Assembly: GCF_009767915.1 (NCBI RefSeq)
Contig: NZ_WSRP01000011.1
Coordinates: 1-64,000, forward strand
From: Parasutterella muris
Lineage (GTDB): Bacteria > Pseudomonadota > Gammaproteobacteria > Burkholderiales > Burkholderiaceae_F
Length of the DNA: 64,000 bases
Direction of reading: 5' to 3'
In this document: positions 1-8,439 of the stretch, in pieces
Layout of the letters: each line of letters begins with the position of its first letter
Position numbering within the stretch: position 1 is the stretch's first letter
Notes under the pieces: generated by a model
Database searches by the model: none
What the model saw: only the letters and a program-made list of their open reading frames with translations
Told to the model about the DNA's origin: nothing
Position numbers and translations under genes: made by a program

Positions 1-246
1 GGCGCCACCCTTGCAAGTAGAAACAAACATAGACCACCTCCAATAATGATCTAATTATAACATACCTACTACATATCCACAAGCGAATAATGAATAAAAA
101 GGCAAAAAAACAGACCCCATGGCCGTTGACGACCAAGTGGTCAGTTAGAATCTGCCAAACTCAGGAGCAGAGATGCCGTTTCTAAGAAATCGGCAGTCAC
201 CTCTGCGCTAGATGTTTTTTAAACCTATAAAGTCCAGGGAAATCCC
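1..246. other. Upstream non-coding region of the lipoprotein operon
   Basis: No open frame here resembles a gene. The stretch ends just before the first lipoprotein start and presumably carries its promoter. A purine-rich ribosome-binding stretch (CCAGGGAAATCCC) lies immediately before the ATG at 247. I see no convincing -35/-10 pair. Confidence 0.4.
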
Positions 247-1785
247 ATGAAATTAAAAAGAAAACTTCTTATAACAGCAATTTTGGTTTCCGTTGCTGCG
301 ATGTCCGGTTGTGCGACGCACAGCGACCGCATCGGAATGACCGGAGAGGCTGAAAGTACGCAAACTTATGCTCAGGCATACCAGCCGGCACGAGAAATGC
401 TGAACTCCGGGAAGGTTGAGGACCTGAGAGCCAAGATGCTGGAAAATGATAAGACTGCTGACGGCAAAGTTCTGACAAATGAAGAAATGAAAGAAAAGCT
501 TCTTGAAACAGCAGGAGAGCTTGCTATTTTGGAAAGAGCTCTTTTGGCTTTGAATGCAGGAAGTCCTGAACGTGCCCGTTTCTTCTTTGATGTTGCAGAA
601 GAGAAGCAGGCTAAAACAGAAAGCAGCGGCGTAACAGGAGCGTTAAGTTCGTTCGGCAAGAGCGGCGCGGCAGTTCTGACCGGCGCAGAAGAGATGCGCA
701 ATTATGAATTAAGAGGCTATGAAAAAGTCATGCTTCTTAACTACAAGTCGCTCACCTACCTGCTTACCGGAGATACGGAAAAAGCATATAACGTAGCTCG
801 ACGCGCTATTGACGTACAGCAGGAAGAGCATGAGAAGTTTGAAAAAGAATTAGCCGCTCTCAAAGAAAAAGGAGAAGAGGCTAAAGAATCTGGAACAGAT
901 GTCACCAAAGAACTGGGTAAATACAAGAAAGAGATTCTTAAGGACGCTAACAGCACTATGAGCTCCGCAGACGTCAAGAAAGCGAAACTTGTTAAATCCG
1001 CGTACGTCAATCCGTTTGGCGACTACATGGACGCGCTTATTCTTGAATTAGACGCAATCGGACAGCAGGCGGCCGATCTTGGCAGCGCGAAGACAGCTTA
1101 TAAAAAAGCTCTGGAAAATAATCCTTCCTGCGGCGCGGCAAAAGAAGGTGTAAACAATGTAGAGAAGGGAGTTCCGGAAGGAAAGAAAATCGTTCAGGTT
1201 ATCTTGTCTGACGGCTTCTCACCGGTAAGAGAGGAAAAGACGGCTAAGTTCAAGGTCGGCACTTATGCAGGCGAAATTCATTACGCCGATCTTGAATCTC
1301 AGCCGACAAACTTTGGTTCCGCAAGCGTTTCCGTTGGCGGACAGACGAAGAAGATGTCGAGTTTAACCAAGATGGAAAGTTTGATCTATCGTGATGAACT
1401 CGATCGTATGCCTTGGCGCCAGGCCATGTTCTTTGCGGCCTTTGCTCGTCATGTCGCTGCCGGCATCGCTCAGGCAGCCGCAGAGAAGAAGGCTGGTGTT
1501 TTCGGAACACTGGCAGGAAATATGGTTAGTAAGACGATCGGTGCGGCTCAGCATCCGGACACCCGTTCTTGGATGACTCTGCCGAATCAGATCATGGTTG
1601 CTCGCTTTATCGTTCCGGCCAATCAGCAGTCTCTGACGATTACTACCTATAACAAGGCTGGCGGAAAGCTCGCTTCTAAGTCGGTGAAACTGGAAGGCAC
1701 TGACTCGACAGTGGTTTATGCCACGAGTTACAACAAGAACTTAACGGTTTCCGAGTTCCAGAAAAAAAGTAAGCAGGAAAACTAA
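247..1785 (+). CDS. COG3014-type outer-membrane lipoprotein
   Basis: The protein has 512 residues. It opens with a lipoprotein signal peptide and a lipobox (MSGC, modified Cys 22), so it should be lipidated and sorted to an envelope membrane. The body is rich in Lys, Glu and Ala, with helical repeats around residues 50-300 that look like TPR-type scaffolding, followed by a more globular C-terminal third. The family (COG3014) has no established biochemical role. It is usually encoded with YcfL- and LpoB-like lipoproteins, as here: its stop codon overlaps the next start by one base. By context it may belong to a cell-envelope or peptidoglycan-synthesis regulatory unit. The family assignment rests on length, lipobox and neighbours and is good but not certain. 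Confidence 0.75.
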   Translation: MKLKRKLLITAILVSVAAMSGCATHSDRIGMTGEAESTQTYAQAYQPAREMLNSGKVEDLRAKMLENDKTADGKVLTNEEMKEKLLETAGELAILERALLALNAGSPERARFFFDVAEEKQAKTESSGVTGALSSFGKSGAAVLTGAEEMRNYELRGYEKVMLLNYKSLTYLLTGDTEKAYNVARRAIDVQQEEHEKFEKELAALKEKGEEAKESGTDVTKELGKYKKEILKDANSTMSSADVKKAKLVKSAYVNPFGDYMDALILELDAIGQQAADLGSAKTAYKKALENNPSCGAAKEGVNNVEKGVPEGKKIVQVILSDGFSPVREEKTAKFKVGTYAGEIHYADLESQPTNFGSASVSVGGQTKKMSSLTKMESLIYRDELDRMPWRQAMFFAAFARHVAAGIAQAAAEKKAGVFGTLAGNMVSKTIGAAQHPDTRSWMTLPNQIMVARFIVPANQQSLTITTYNKAGGKLASKSVKLEGTDSTVVYATSYNKNLTVSEFQKKSKQEN

Positions 1786-2285
1786 TGAAAAATATCTCTA
1801 GAAAAATTGCGCTGGTTTTGAGCCTGAGTGCAGTTCTGGGCCTTTCAGCCTGTGCAACTCAGGAACCGCAGCCGCCGGTTGCTCTTGAAGATACTTCTGT
1901 TTCTGGTTTAACGATCATCTACGGAACAGAGCCTTTGGCCAGATCCGTAGGATTTCTCGGCGGCAAGGTTTATCAGGACGGCAGCCTCAAACGAATGAGC
2001 GGCTCTATTAAAAACCTGACGCAAGCGACCTTCCCGGTAGAGTATCAGGTAACGTGGCACGACGTGAATGGTGCTCCGCTGCCGAATGCTTCATCCTGGA
2101 CCCGTGTTACGTTAAATCCGAGAGCTCAGAAACCGATTTCCAGCTTTGCAAAGGGCACTGAAGGGCAGAGCGCTGTCCTGACGTTTAAGGTTCCTGCCGA
2201 TGTCGAAATTTTTATTCCGGAGCCTGATCCGGTCGAAGTGATGAGATATCAGCAGGAGCAGGCAGCCAGAAATGCCGCTCAATAA
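1785..2285 (+). CDS. YcfL-like (DUF1425) lipoprotein
   Basis: The protein has 166 residues with a lipoprotein signal peptide ending in LSAC (modified Cys 23). The mature part looks like a single beta-sandwich domain of the YcfL/DUF1425 kind. In Escherichia coli ycfL lies directly before lpoB, and the same order is seen here. Its start codon overlaps the stop of the COG3014-type gene (TAATG arrangement), which suggests translational coupling. The molecular function of the family is unknown; envelope location and a link to penicillin-binding-protein activation are inferences from the operon. Confidence 0.72.
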   Translation: MKNISRKIALVLSLSAVLGLSACATQEPQPPVALEDTSVSGLTIIYGTEPLARSVGFLGGKVYQDGSLKRMSGSIKNLTQATFPVEYQVTWHDVNGAPLPNASSWTRVTLNPRAQKPISSFAKGTEGQSAVLTFKVPADVEIFIPEPDPVEVMRYQQEQAARNAAQ

Positions 2286-2306
2286 AAATTCAAGGAATTA
2301 ACTTAT

Positions 2307-2843
2307 ATGAAATTAAAACTTTTATCGTTGGTGTTGGCGACTGCTGCTTTAACCGGATGCGCAACAAGCGACAGTTCCAACACCGGATCTTTCCTGCCTA
2401 TTGGGCGGACTCAAACAGTGTCCATTCAGGATTCTTCTGCAAGAATTCATTTAGATACCAAGGTAGCATTGAATGACATCATTGCTTTTTCTGAGAATCT
2501 GACCAACAAGATGCTTGCATCTCCGGTGTTTAAAAACGCCAAAAACAAGCCCAAGATTGTGGTTGGCAAACTTAGAAATACTACACACGATGAGAACATT
2601 CGAATCCAGGATATTCACGACAGAATTCAAGAAACCCTTTTCAATTCCGGAGTCGTGAGAGTTTTGGACGGATCTGCAACGAATTTCAACTACATTATGC
2701 AGACTGAAATTACAGACACCGTGCAGCGTGCACCTGACGGCCAAAAGATGGTCGACTACTCCATGAAAATCAAACTTTTCAACGTGAGCGGCGAACTGGT
2801 CGGACAGTGGAGTGATGATCTGTCTTTATTTAAGTCACGGTAA
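2307..2843 (+). CDS. lpoB: LpoB-like penicillin-binding-protein activator lipoprotein
   Basis: The protein has 178 residues with a signal peptide and lipobox LTGC (modified Cys 18). A low-complexity linker is followed by a compact alpha/beta domain of about 130 residues containing KPKIVVGKLRN and IRIQDIHDRIQETL, which fits the LpoB/TolB-N-like fold. In E. coli LpoB crosses the periplasm from the outer membrane and stimulates the bifunctional synthase PBP1b. The linker here is much shorter than in E. coli, as is common outside the Enterobacteria. It lies 21 bases after the YcfL-like gene and is the last gene of the operon; a hairpin terminator follows at 2981. Confidence 0.72.
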   Translation: MKLKLLSLVLATAALTGCATSDSSNTGSFLPIGRTQTVSIQDSSARIHLDTKVALNDIIAFSENLTNKMLASPVFKNAKNKPKIVVGKLRNTTHDENIRIQDIHDRIQETLFNSGVVRVLDGSATNFNYIMQTEITDTVQRAPDGQKMVDYSMKIKLFNVSGELVGQWSDDLSLFKSR

Positions 2844-3374
2844 CAAGTCATTCGGTCTCTTTTGTGTGAAAAGCGGTTTTACTACTACAGCAAAAGGGAC
2901 TGAGCTTGTTATTGGCAGGGATGGATATGAGTCCGTCCCTATGACTGATGAGAAAATTCGAAGGTCTCTAAATCATTAAGAGCTCGCTTAATGCGGGCTT
3001 TTCTCATAACTGGATTTAATAAACGAATTCAGATCATGATTGCCGGAAGGCATGCGGTTTTCGTTATCACGGTCTTCAGAACGAATGAGCAGCGAGCAGA
3101 TTCCTCGCCGGAGTGTGTTGGCGGTACGGTCTTACAAATAAGCCGCAGAATGGCAGCAATCATAGAGCTCACGTCGTTTTCGGACTGTATTTTTAAATAC
3201 AAAACTGTGCCGAAGATTGAGCTTCAAGGTCTGTTGCTCACATTAGGGAAATCCCTTATTAAGATCAAAACTAAATAGTAAAATCAAATCATGGAAGTTG
3301 ATTTGATCGCAGGGTTCTGCTAACGCAAATAAGAACGGACGCAGTCAAAGAAGTTGAGAACATAGGAGGCTTTT
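2844..3374. other. Intergenic region with two hairpins, no clear gene
   Basis: About 530 bases lie between the lipoprotein operon and the AbrB-like gene. A stem (AGGGATGG at 2917-2924 with CCGTCCCT at 2933-2940) lacks a T-run. A 95-codon open frame at 2991-3278 starts inside the terminator, has no Shine-Dalgarno sequence and shows no recognisable domain, so I treat it as non-coding. The last 100 bases before 3375 should hold the promoter of the AbrB-like gene. Confidence 0.4.
2981..3003 (+). terminator. Rho-independent terminator of the lipoprotein operon
   Basis: The arms AGCTCGC (2981-2987) and GCGGGCT (2993-2999) pair around a TTAAT loop with one G-U pair, and are followed by TTTCT. It lies about 140 bases after the lpoB stop. 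Confidence 0.65.
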
Positions 3375-3587
3375 ATGTCGAACAGTTTTTCTTCTAATTC
3401 TGTTGTTTGGGTGGACGGCCAGGTAACTCTTCCGAAACACATTCTTAAAGCGCTGGGTATCGAGAGCGGCCGCCGTTCAAATGTCACGTTTATTGTCGAA
3501 GACGGTCAGGTGCGCATCGTCAATAGTGCGGAATTCGCAATGAGCAACCTCAAGAAATATCAGCAGGACAGCAAAGAAGCTGCATAA
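3375..3587 (+). CDS. AbrB/MazE/SpoVT-type DNA-binding domain protein
   Basis: The protein has 70 residues and consists of one swapped-hairpin AbrB domain: the stretch VDGQVTLPKHILKALGI followed by a short strand ending VEDGQVRIVN is the typical pattern. Such proteins act as dimeric transcription factors or as antitoxins. No toxin gene follows (the next gene is an ATP-grasp protein 220 bases on), so a stand-alone regulator is more likely. A strong ribosome-binding site (TAGGAGG) supports the ATG at 3375. The C-terminal tail is charged and short. The target is unknown. Confidence 0.75.
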   Translation: MSNSFSSNSVVWVDGQVTLPKHILKALGIESGRRSNVTFIVEDGQVRIVNSAEFAMSNLKKYQQDSKEAA

Positions 3588-3808
3588 GCAGCTGTCTTCA
3601 TTCACCCGCATAATTGAGCGTCGTTTCGAGCGCTCGCCCCTTTAAGTTTAGCCTCTGGACCTTATCTTCAGGATGAGGGTTACAGGGGCTGTAATTTCTT
3701 ATGTCGCAGATAAATAATTCCCTGAGAAACTGAATAAAAGCTGTAATTTCATATAATGAAAGAAGAATAAAAAATCCCTCAACTGTCCATTACCCACAAG
3801 GAGCTGAT

Positions 3809-5122
3809 ATGGATGCATTACTGTCCAATACCGCGGCAATTAATCAGCTGTTGGCACGTTACGGAGTGAAATTCGGAATTTATAAAGATGGGCAGTTCCA
3901 TGAACAGCTTTTCCCTTTCGATTCACTTCCTCGCGTCATAAGTGCTGAGGAGTTCGCAGAACTGGAGAATGGCCTTATTCAGCGCGTTGACGCGCTCAAC
4001 GCGTTTCTCAGAGATATTTACAGCAAAAAGCAAATTGTGGCCGACGGAGTTATTCCCGAAGACTTTGTGTTTTCCTCCGGAGGCTTTTTACCGGCTTGCG
4101 ACCAGTTTATCCCGCCTGCGGGTATCTTCTCTCATATCTCCGGGATCGATCTGGTTCAGGCAAAAGATAAAACATGGTATGTCCTCGAAGACAATCTGCG
4201 GATTCCTTCCGGGGCTTCCTATCCGCTGATCGCTCGAAGACTTTCACGCATGGCTTCTCCTGAAACCTTTAAAAACAATGCGGTTTCGAGCAACAGCAAT
4301 TACGGACTTCTGCTTCGTGAAGCAATGGAAAGCGTCAATCCCGGCGGAAAATGCGTCATTATGACGCCCGGACGCTATAACGCCGCTTTCTTTGAACACA
4401 GCTATCTTGCTGAAGTCACCGGTTATCCCCTTGTCATGCACAATGATTTGTTCGTTCAGGACAATAAGCTCTATTTCAAGGGCCGTTACGGCGTGCAGCA
4501 GGTCGGCGCGGTTTACCGCCGCATCTCCGATGATTTCCTTGATCCGCTGACTTTCCGAGCGGACTCACTCATCGGCGTGCCGGGAATTATGAATGCTTAT
4601 CGCGCCGGCAATGTCGCGATCATTAACGCGCCCGGAAACGGCGTCGCGGATGACAAAGGCATCTATTACTTCGTGCCGAAGATGATTGAATACTATCTCC
4701 ACGAAAAGCCGATTCTCAAAAATGCTCCGACTTATCTGCCTTTCTACGAGGAAGACCGCAAGTACTGCCTCGAGAACCTCGAAAAGCTGGTTATTAAAGA
4801 TGTGGCAGAAGCGGGCGGCTACGGAGTGCTCTTTGGAAAAGATCTTTCTGCTGAAGAGCTTGAAGACTGGAAAGTGCGTCTGCAGACGGAATCTCGACGC
4901 TTCATTCTGCAGGAGGTTATCGATTTTATTGACCTTCCGGTATTGGAAGGCGCTGAAGTGAAGGACAGAAAGGCTGATTTGAGAGCCTTTGTCATCACCT
5001 CGGCAAACGGAACAAAAGTTTGGCACAGCGGTTTGACACGCTTCTCCCGCGTCGCGGATTCTTTTGTCGTCAACTCTTCACAAGGCGGAGGCTTTAAAGA
5101 CACATGGGTTTTATCTCGATAG
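3809..5122 (+). CDS. Circularly permuted ATP-grasp (type 2) ligase
   Basis: The protein has 437 residues and belongs to the COG2308 circularly permuted ATP-grasp family. Signatures seen are LEDNLRIPSGASYP (near residues 131-144), MTPGRYNAAFFEHSYLAE and a C-terminal stretch rich in acidic and Arg residues. ATP-grasp enzymes join a carboxylate to an amine through an acyl-phosphate; for this subfamily comparative genomics predicts peptide or amide ligation, but the substrate is not established. A Shine-Dalgarno sequence (AAGGAG, spacing about 7) precedes the ATG. The 3' end overlaps the alpha-E gene by 19 bases, and transglutaminase and M14 genes follow, which is the known company of this family. 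Confidence 0.85.
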   Translation: MDALLSNTAAINQLLARYGVKFGIYKDGQFHEQLFPFDSLPRVISAEEFAELENGLIQRVDALNAFLRDIYSKKQIVADGVIPEDFVFSSGGFLPACDQFIPPAGIFSHISGIDLVQAKDKTWYVLEDNLRIPSGASYPLIARRLSRMASPETFKNNAVSSNSNYGLLLREAMESVNPGGKCVIMTPGRYNAAFFEHSYLAEVTGYPLVMHNDLFVQDNKLYFKGRYGVQQVGAVYRRISDDFLDPLTFRADSLIGVPGIMNAYRAGNVAIINAPGNGVADDKGIYYFVPKMIEYYLHEKPILKNAPTYLPFYEEDRKYCLENLEKLVIKDVAEAGGYGVLFGKDLSAEELEDWKVRLQTESRRFILQEVIDFIDLPVLEGAEVKDRKADLRAFVITSANGTKVWHSGLTRFSRVADSFVVNSSQGGGFKDTWVLSR

Positions 5123-5778
5123 AACAAAGCGATAACCTCTTCTGGTTAGGCCGGTATGCCGAACGTGTATACCGCACGATTCGTAGCTTCGAAGCCTTAT
5201 GCGACGTGATGCTTGATATTGATGAACAGGCATACAAACCGTTCTGCGCTGCGCTGAATATCCCGGATATCTACAAGGATTCCCTCGACTTCATCGACAG
5301 CTATCTGTATGAGCCGCAGAATCCGGATTCTCTTTACAGCAATCTGTCCCGCGCTTACGACAATGGATTGGTGCTTCGCAACACCATTTCGTCTCCGAGC
5401 CTTTCCTATCTTCAGCTCGCGATGAACTGCATGGAAGAAGGAAGAAGAAATCGGGCAAACGCGCTGGTCGGACGACAGGTTATGGATTACCTGCTCGCGT
5501 TCTGGGGCAGTGTCGATGAATACGTCGCGTCAGGCCAGGAGCGCTGTCTGATCAAGGCAGGCCGTTACCTTGAGCGCTTGGATATGCAGATTCGTCTTGG
5601 CGAAAGCTGGGAAAGCATCGGAGTGACGCTGGGCAAACTGGAAAGACGCCTTATCGGCGCGAAACTTCTTTACGATACGAATAAATTCAGACTCCTGCTC
5701 AACTTCGCTCAGTTGGCAGACGATGATGAAGAAGTAAGAGAAATTGCTTTAGAAAATATAAGAACACTTCTGCTCTAA
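5104..5778 (+). CDS. Alpha-E domain protein
   Basis: The protein has 224 residues, is almost entirely alpha-helical and matches the alpha-E family (COG2307). It opens with SDNLFWLGRYAERVYR, close to the family's usual N-terminal motif (LYWMARYLER type). Alpha-E proteins occur nearly always next to, or fused with, circularly permuted ATP-grasp proteins, and are thought to be their partner subunit; no catalytic role is proven. The start lies inside the 3' end of the ATP-grasp gene, and the next gene begins 3 bases after its stop, so the three genes are one translational unit. Confidence 0.85.
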   Translation: MGFISIEQSDNLFWLGRYAERVYRTIRSFEALCDVMLDIDEQAYKPFCAALNIPDIYKDSLDFIDSYLYEPQNPDSLYSNLSRAYDNGLVLRNTISSPSLSYLQLAMNCMEEGRRNRANALVGRQVMDYLLAFWGSVDEYVASGQERCLIKAGRYLERLDMQIRLGESWESIGVTLGKLERRLIGAKLLYDTNKFRLLLNFAQLADDDEEVREIALENIRTLLL

Positions 5779-5781
5779 ACA

Positions 5782-6552
5782 ATGAAAAAATACCTCTATA
5801 TGCTGCGCGCGGATTTGTTTTTTTCCGAGCCGGTCACCGAACATACTTTTGTGCTTCGTGCGCTCCCTGTGAGCGACGTGACTCAGGAAATTACCCGAGC
5901 GTCATTGACTTGCCAGCCAAACGCGCGCCTCTCCAACGGGACCGACAGCCAGGGAAATAATATTTCTCTCGGTTATATCGCTGAAAAACATTCGACGTTC
6001 TCCTTCTGCTCAACCGGAGAAGTGCAGCTGAATCCGCAGTTTCGAAGCCGCGAAGGCGCTTATCCGTATTATCGGTACTCGACAGCACTAACCCGTCTGA
6101 GCGGCGGCTTGGAAGACTATTATCTGACGAATCAGATTTCGGGGACCCCGACAGAAAAGGCCTATCACTGGATGGATCTGCTCTCACGCGATCTTCGCTA
6201 CGAAAAGGGTGTGACAACCACCGAGACGAATGCGGCGGCCTGCTGGGAAATCGGCGCCGGTGTCTGTCAGGATTTTACGCATGTCATGCTTTCGCTCTTA
6301 CGCGCTGACGGGATTGTCTGCCGATATGTGGCCGGCCTTCTCAAGGGTGAGGGCGCGACACATGCGTGGGCTGAATATTTCGACGGAGAGTGCTGGATTC
6401 CGATTGACCCAACACACAACCGAGTCTGCGGCAATGAATATATGAAAATCTCTCATGGATTGGACTTTAGCTGCTGTGCGCTTGAAAGAGGAATTTTCCA
6501 CGGAGGCGCTCATCAAAGCATGTTCTCAAAGTGCGCGTTGACAGAGATCTGA
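5782..6552 (+). CDS. Transglutaminase-like cysteine protease/amidase
   Basis: The protein has 256 residues. An N-terminal beta domain (about 1-110, the 'bacterial transglutaminase-like N-terminal' type) precedes the papain-like transglutaminase core. The catalytic triad is visible: Cys162 in GAGVCQDFTH, His194 in ATHAWAEYF and Asp209 in IPIDPTHN. There is no signal peptide, so it should be cytoplasmic. Family members in ATP-grasp/alpha-E operons are predicted to cleave or transfer peptide or isopeptide bonds, perhaps trimming or attaching the product of the ligase. Substrate unknown. Confidence 0.85.
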   Translation: MKKYLYMLRADLFFSEPVTEHTFVLRALPVSDVTQEITRASLTCQPNARLSNGTDSQGNNISLGYIAEKHSTFSFCSTGEVQLNPQFRSREGAYPYYRYSTALTRLSGGLEDYYLTNQISGTPTEKAYHWMDLLSRDLRYEKGVTTTETNAAACWEIGAGVCQDFTHVMLSLLRADGIVCRYVAGLLKGEGATHAWAEYFDGECWIPIDPTHNRVCGNEYMKISHGLDFSCCALERGIFHGGAHQSMFSKCALTEI

Positions 6553-6553
6553 A

Positions 6554-7495
6554 ATGATTGAAAACGTTGTGACGGTCAAACTCCCCGTGGGTGAGTCTTT
6601 GGTGATTCGTAAAAACCGACATGAGCCGGCCGCTGCGGGAACTAAAAAACTCAAAAGACTCTGCATAGTCTCGGGCACCCACGGCGACGAGCTTGAAGGC
6701 CAGTGCGTCTGCTACTTTCTCAATAGAATTCTGAAGGAAAATCCTCAGCACCTTAATGGGATTGTCGATATTTATCCTGCGCTCAATCCGATGGGTATTG
6801 ATACGATTCAACGGGGCTTCCCCGGGTTCGATCTGGATATGAACCGAATCTTCCCGGGAAGCGCTGACGGAGCGCCGACCGAGTGGGTCGCGAGTCGTTT
6901 GATGGATGAATTTGCCGGTGCGGATTTTGCGATCGATATACATGCAAGCAATATCTTTCTCCGAGAAATTCCTCAGGTCAGAGTCAATATCACGACGGCT
7001 GACTCACTGGTTCGTTACGCCAAAATGCTCGACGTGGATTTTGTGTGGGTACATCAGGCCTCAACCGTTTTGGAGTCGACACTGGCCCACAGTCTGAATT
7101 CGATCGGAGTGAAGACTCTGGTAGTAGAGGCAGGCGTCGGTATGCGCATTACAGTCGATTACTGCCAACGGCTCACAAACGGCATACTGAATCTGATGAA
7201 AAACGAGGGCATGTGGACTGGTCCGGTGCGCCCCGTAAGCGCTCCGATTATTTCCTTGGACCGTGCGGTCAGTTTTGTTAACGCTTCTGTCCCGGGTGTG
7301 TTTATTCCGAGTGTCCGACACAGTGACAATGTGAAAAGAGGCGAAGAATTCGGAACAATTGTGGATCCGCTGACAGGAGAAGTTCGTCAAAAATGCGTCT
7401 CCGAAGTTGACGGGCTGCTGTTTACTTTGCGTGAGTATCCGATCGTTAATGAGGGCTCGCTTATCGCAAGAATTCTTCAGGAGGCGTCGCGATGA
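6554..7495 (+). CDS. M14-like succinylglutamate desuccinylase/aspartoacylase family hydrolase
   Basis: The protein has 313 residues with the AstE/AspA fold. Zinc ligands are His43 and Glu46 (THGDELEG) and His130 (AIDIHASN); Asn97-Arg98 (DMNRIFPG) matches the substrate-carboxylate-binding Asn-Arg pair; Glu192 (VVEAGVG) matches the catalytic glutamate. It should therefore be an active zinc amidohydrolase that cleaves an N-acyl or amide bond of an amino-acid-like substrate. It starts one base after the transglutaminase stop and overlaps the next, paralogous gene by 4 bases. The operon suggests that it removes or trims an acyl or peptidyl group linked to the ATP-grasp product. It lacks the arginine-succinyltransferase neighbours expected for a true AstE. 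Confidence 0.82.
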   Translation: MIENVVTVKLPVGESLVIRKNRHEPAAAGTKKLKRLCIVSGTHGDELEGQCVCYFLNRILKENPQHLNGIVDIYPALNPMGIDTIQRGFPGFDLDMNRIFPGSADGAPTEWVASRLMDEFAGADFAIDIHASNIFLREIPQVRVNITTADSLVRYAKMLDVDFVWVHQASTVLESTLAHSLNSIGVKTLVVEAGVGMRITVDYCQRLTNGILNLMKNEGMWTGPVRPVSAPIISLDRAVSFVNASVPGVFIPSVRHSDNVKRGEEFGTIVDPLTGEVRQKCVSEVDGLLFTLREYPIVNEGSLIARILQEASR

Positions 7496-8427
7496 GAGAA
7501 GAACTTCTTTATCGAATGGAGTCAGCCTATCGGGAGGACTTCGAAATTAAGGCCTTCCATTTCGGAGGAACAGAAAAGACGCTTTGTATCGTCGGCAGCC
7601 TTCGCGGCAATGAAATCCAGCAGCTCTATATTGCCGGCTGTCTGGTTAAGAGATTCAGAAAGCTGGAGGAAGAAGGCAGGATCTGCCGAAAACACGGTCT
7701 CACGGTTGTTCCCTGTGGTAATCCTTACTCTTTAAATGTCCGCAAGCGATTCTGGGCGATGGACAACTCCGATATTAATCGGATGTTCCCCGGTTATGAC
7801 AAGGGTGAGACGACACAGCGTATCGCCGCGGGCCTTTTTAATAAGATCCAGGGATACAAGTACGGTGTGCAGCTTTCATCCTTTTATTTGCCGGGGGACT
7901 TTGTTCCGCATGTTCGCATGATGCGCACAGACTATCAGGATATCGGTCTGGCTCAGCTCTTCGGTCTTCCGTTTGCGGTGCTGCGCAAACCGATACCGTT
8001 TGATACCACAACGCTGAATTTTAACTGGCAGGTTTGGGACACAAAGGCGTTTTCTCTTTACAGCCGCTCAACGGATCGGATCGATCCACAGGGTGCAGAG
8101 CTTGCGGTATCAGCGGTCTGCCGCTTCCTTGCGCGAATGAATGTGATTACGGACAACGTTTACGGCGGTTATGAATCAACCGTACTCTTAGAGGAAGAAC
8201 TGCTGACCGTCAAGTCTCAGGCTTCCGGATTGTTTGTGCCGCTCGTCAGTTCATTCACTTCCGTGGAGAAGGGCCAGCCGCTCGCCAATATCATTGATCC
8301 GCTGAGCGGAGAAATTATTTCTCAAGCCGTTTCTCCGGATGTGGGCATAATCTTTTTTGCTAAGGACGACTCTCTGGTCATGGAGAATGAAATTCTCTTT
8401 AAAATTGTGGGCAAGCTTCACAAGTAA
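7492..8427 (+). CDS. M14-like paralogue lacking zinc ligands (probable pseudoenzyme)
   Basis: The protein has 311 residues and aligns end to end with the preceding gene product, but its active site has decayed. The HGDE motif reads SLRGNEIQ, so the zinc His is Arg38. The DIHAS motif reads VQLSSFY, so the third ligand is lost. The catalytic Glu region reads FSLYSRS. The structural NRMFPG motif (Asn96-Arg97) is kept. The frame is intact and coupled to the active paralogue (ATGA overlap), which argues for a selected non-catalytic role, such as a regulatory or substrate-binding subunit of a heterodimer. Function beyond that is unknown. Confidence 0.8.
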   Translation: MREELLYRMESAYREDFEIKAFHFGGTEKTLCIVGSLRGNEIQQLYIAGCLVKRFRKLEEEGRICRKHGLTVVPCGNPYSLNVRKRFWAMDNSDINRMFPGYDKGETTQRIAAGLFNKIQGYKYGVQLSSFYLPGDFVPHVRMMRTDYQDIGLAQLFGLPFAVLRKPIPFDTTTLNFNWQVWDTKAFSLYSRSTDRIDPQGAELAVSAVCRFLARMNVITDNVYGGYESTVLLEEELLTVKSQASGLFVPLVSSFTSVEKGQPLANIIDPLSGEIISQAVSPDVGIIFFAKDDSLVMENEILFKIVGKLHK

Positions 8428-8439
8428 CAGAGAGAATCA

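Noticed and set aside
2991-3278. 95-codon open frame after the lipoprotein operon
   Set aside because: It begins inside a terminator hairpin, lacks a ribosome-binding site and shows no recognisable domain or sensible composition.
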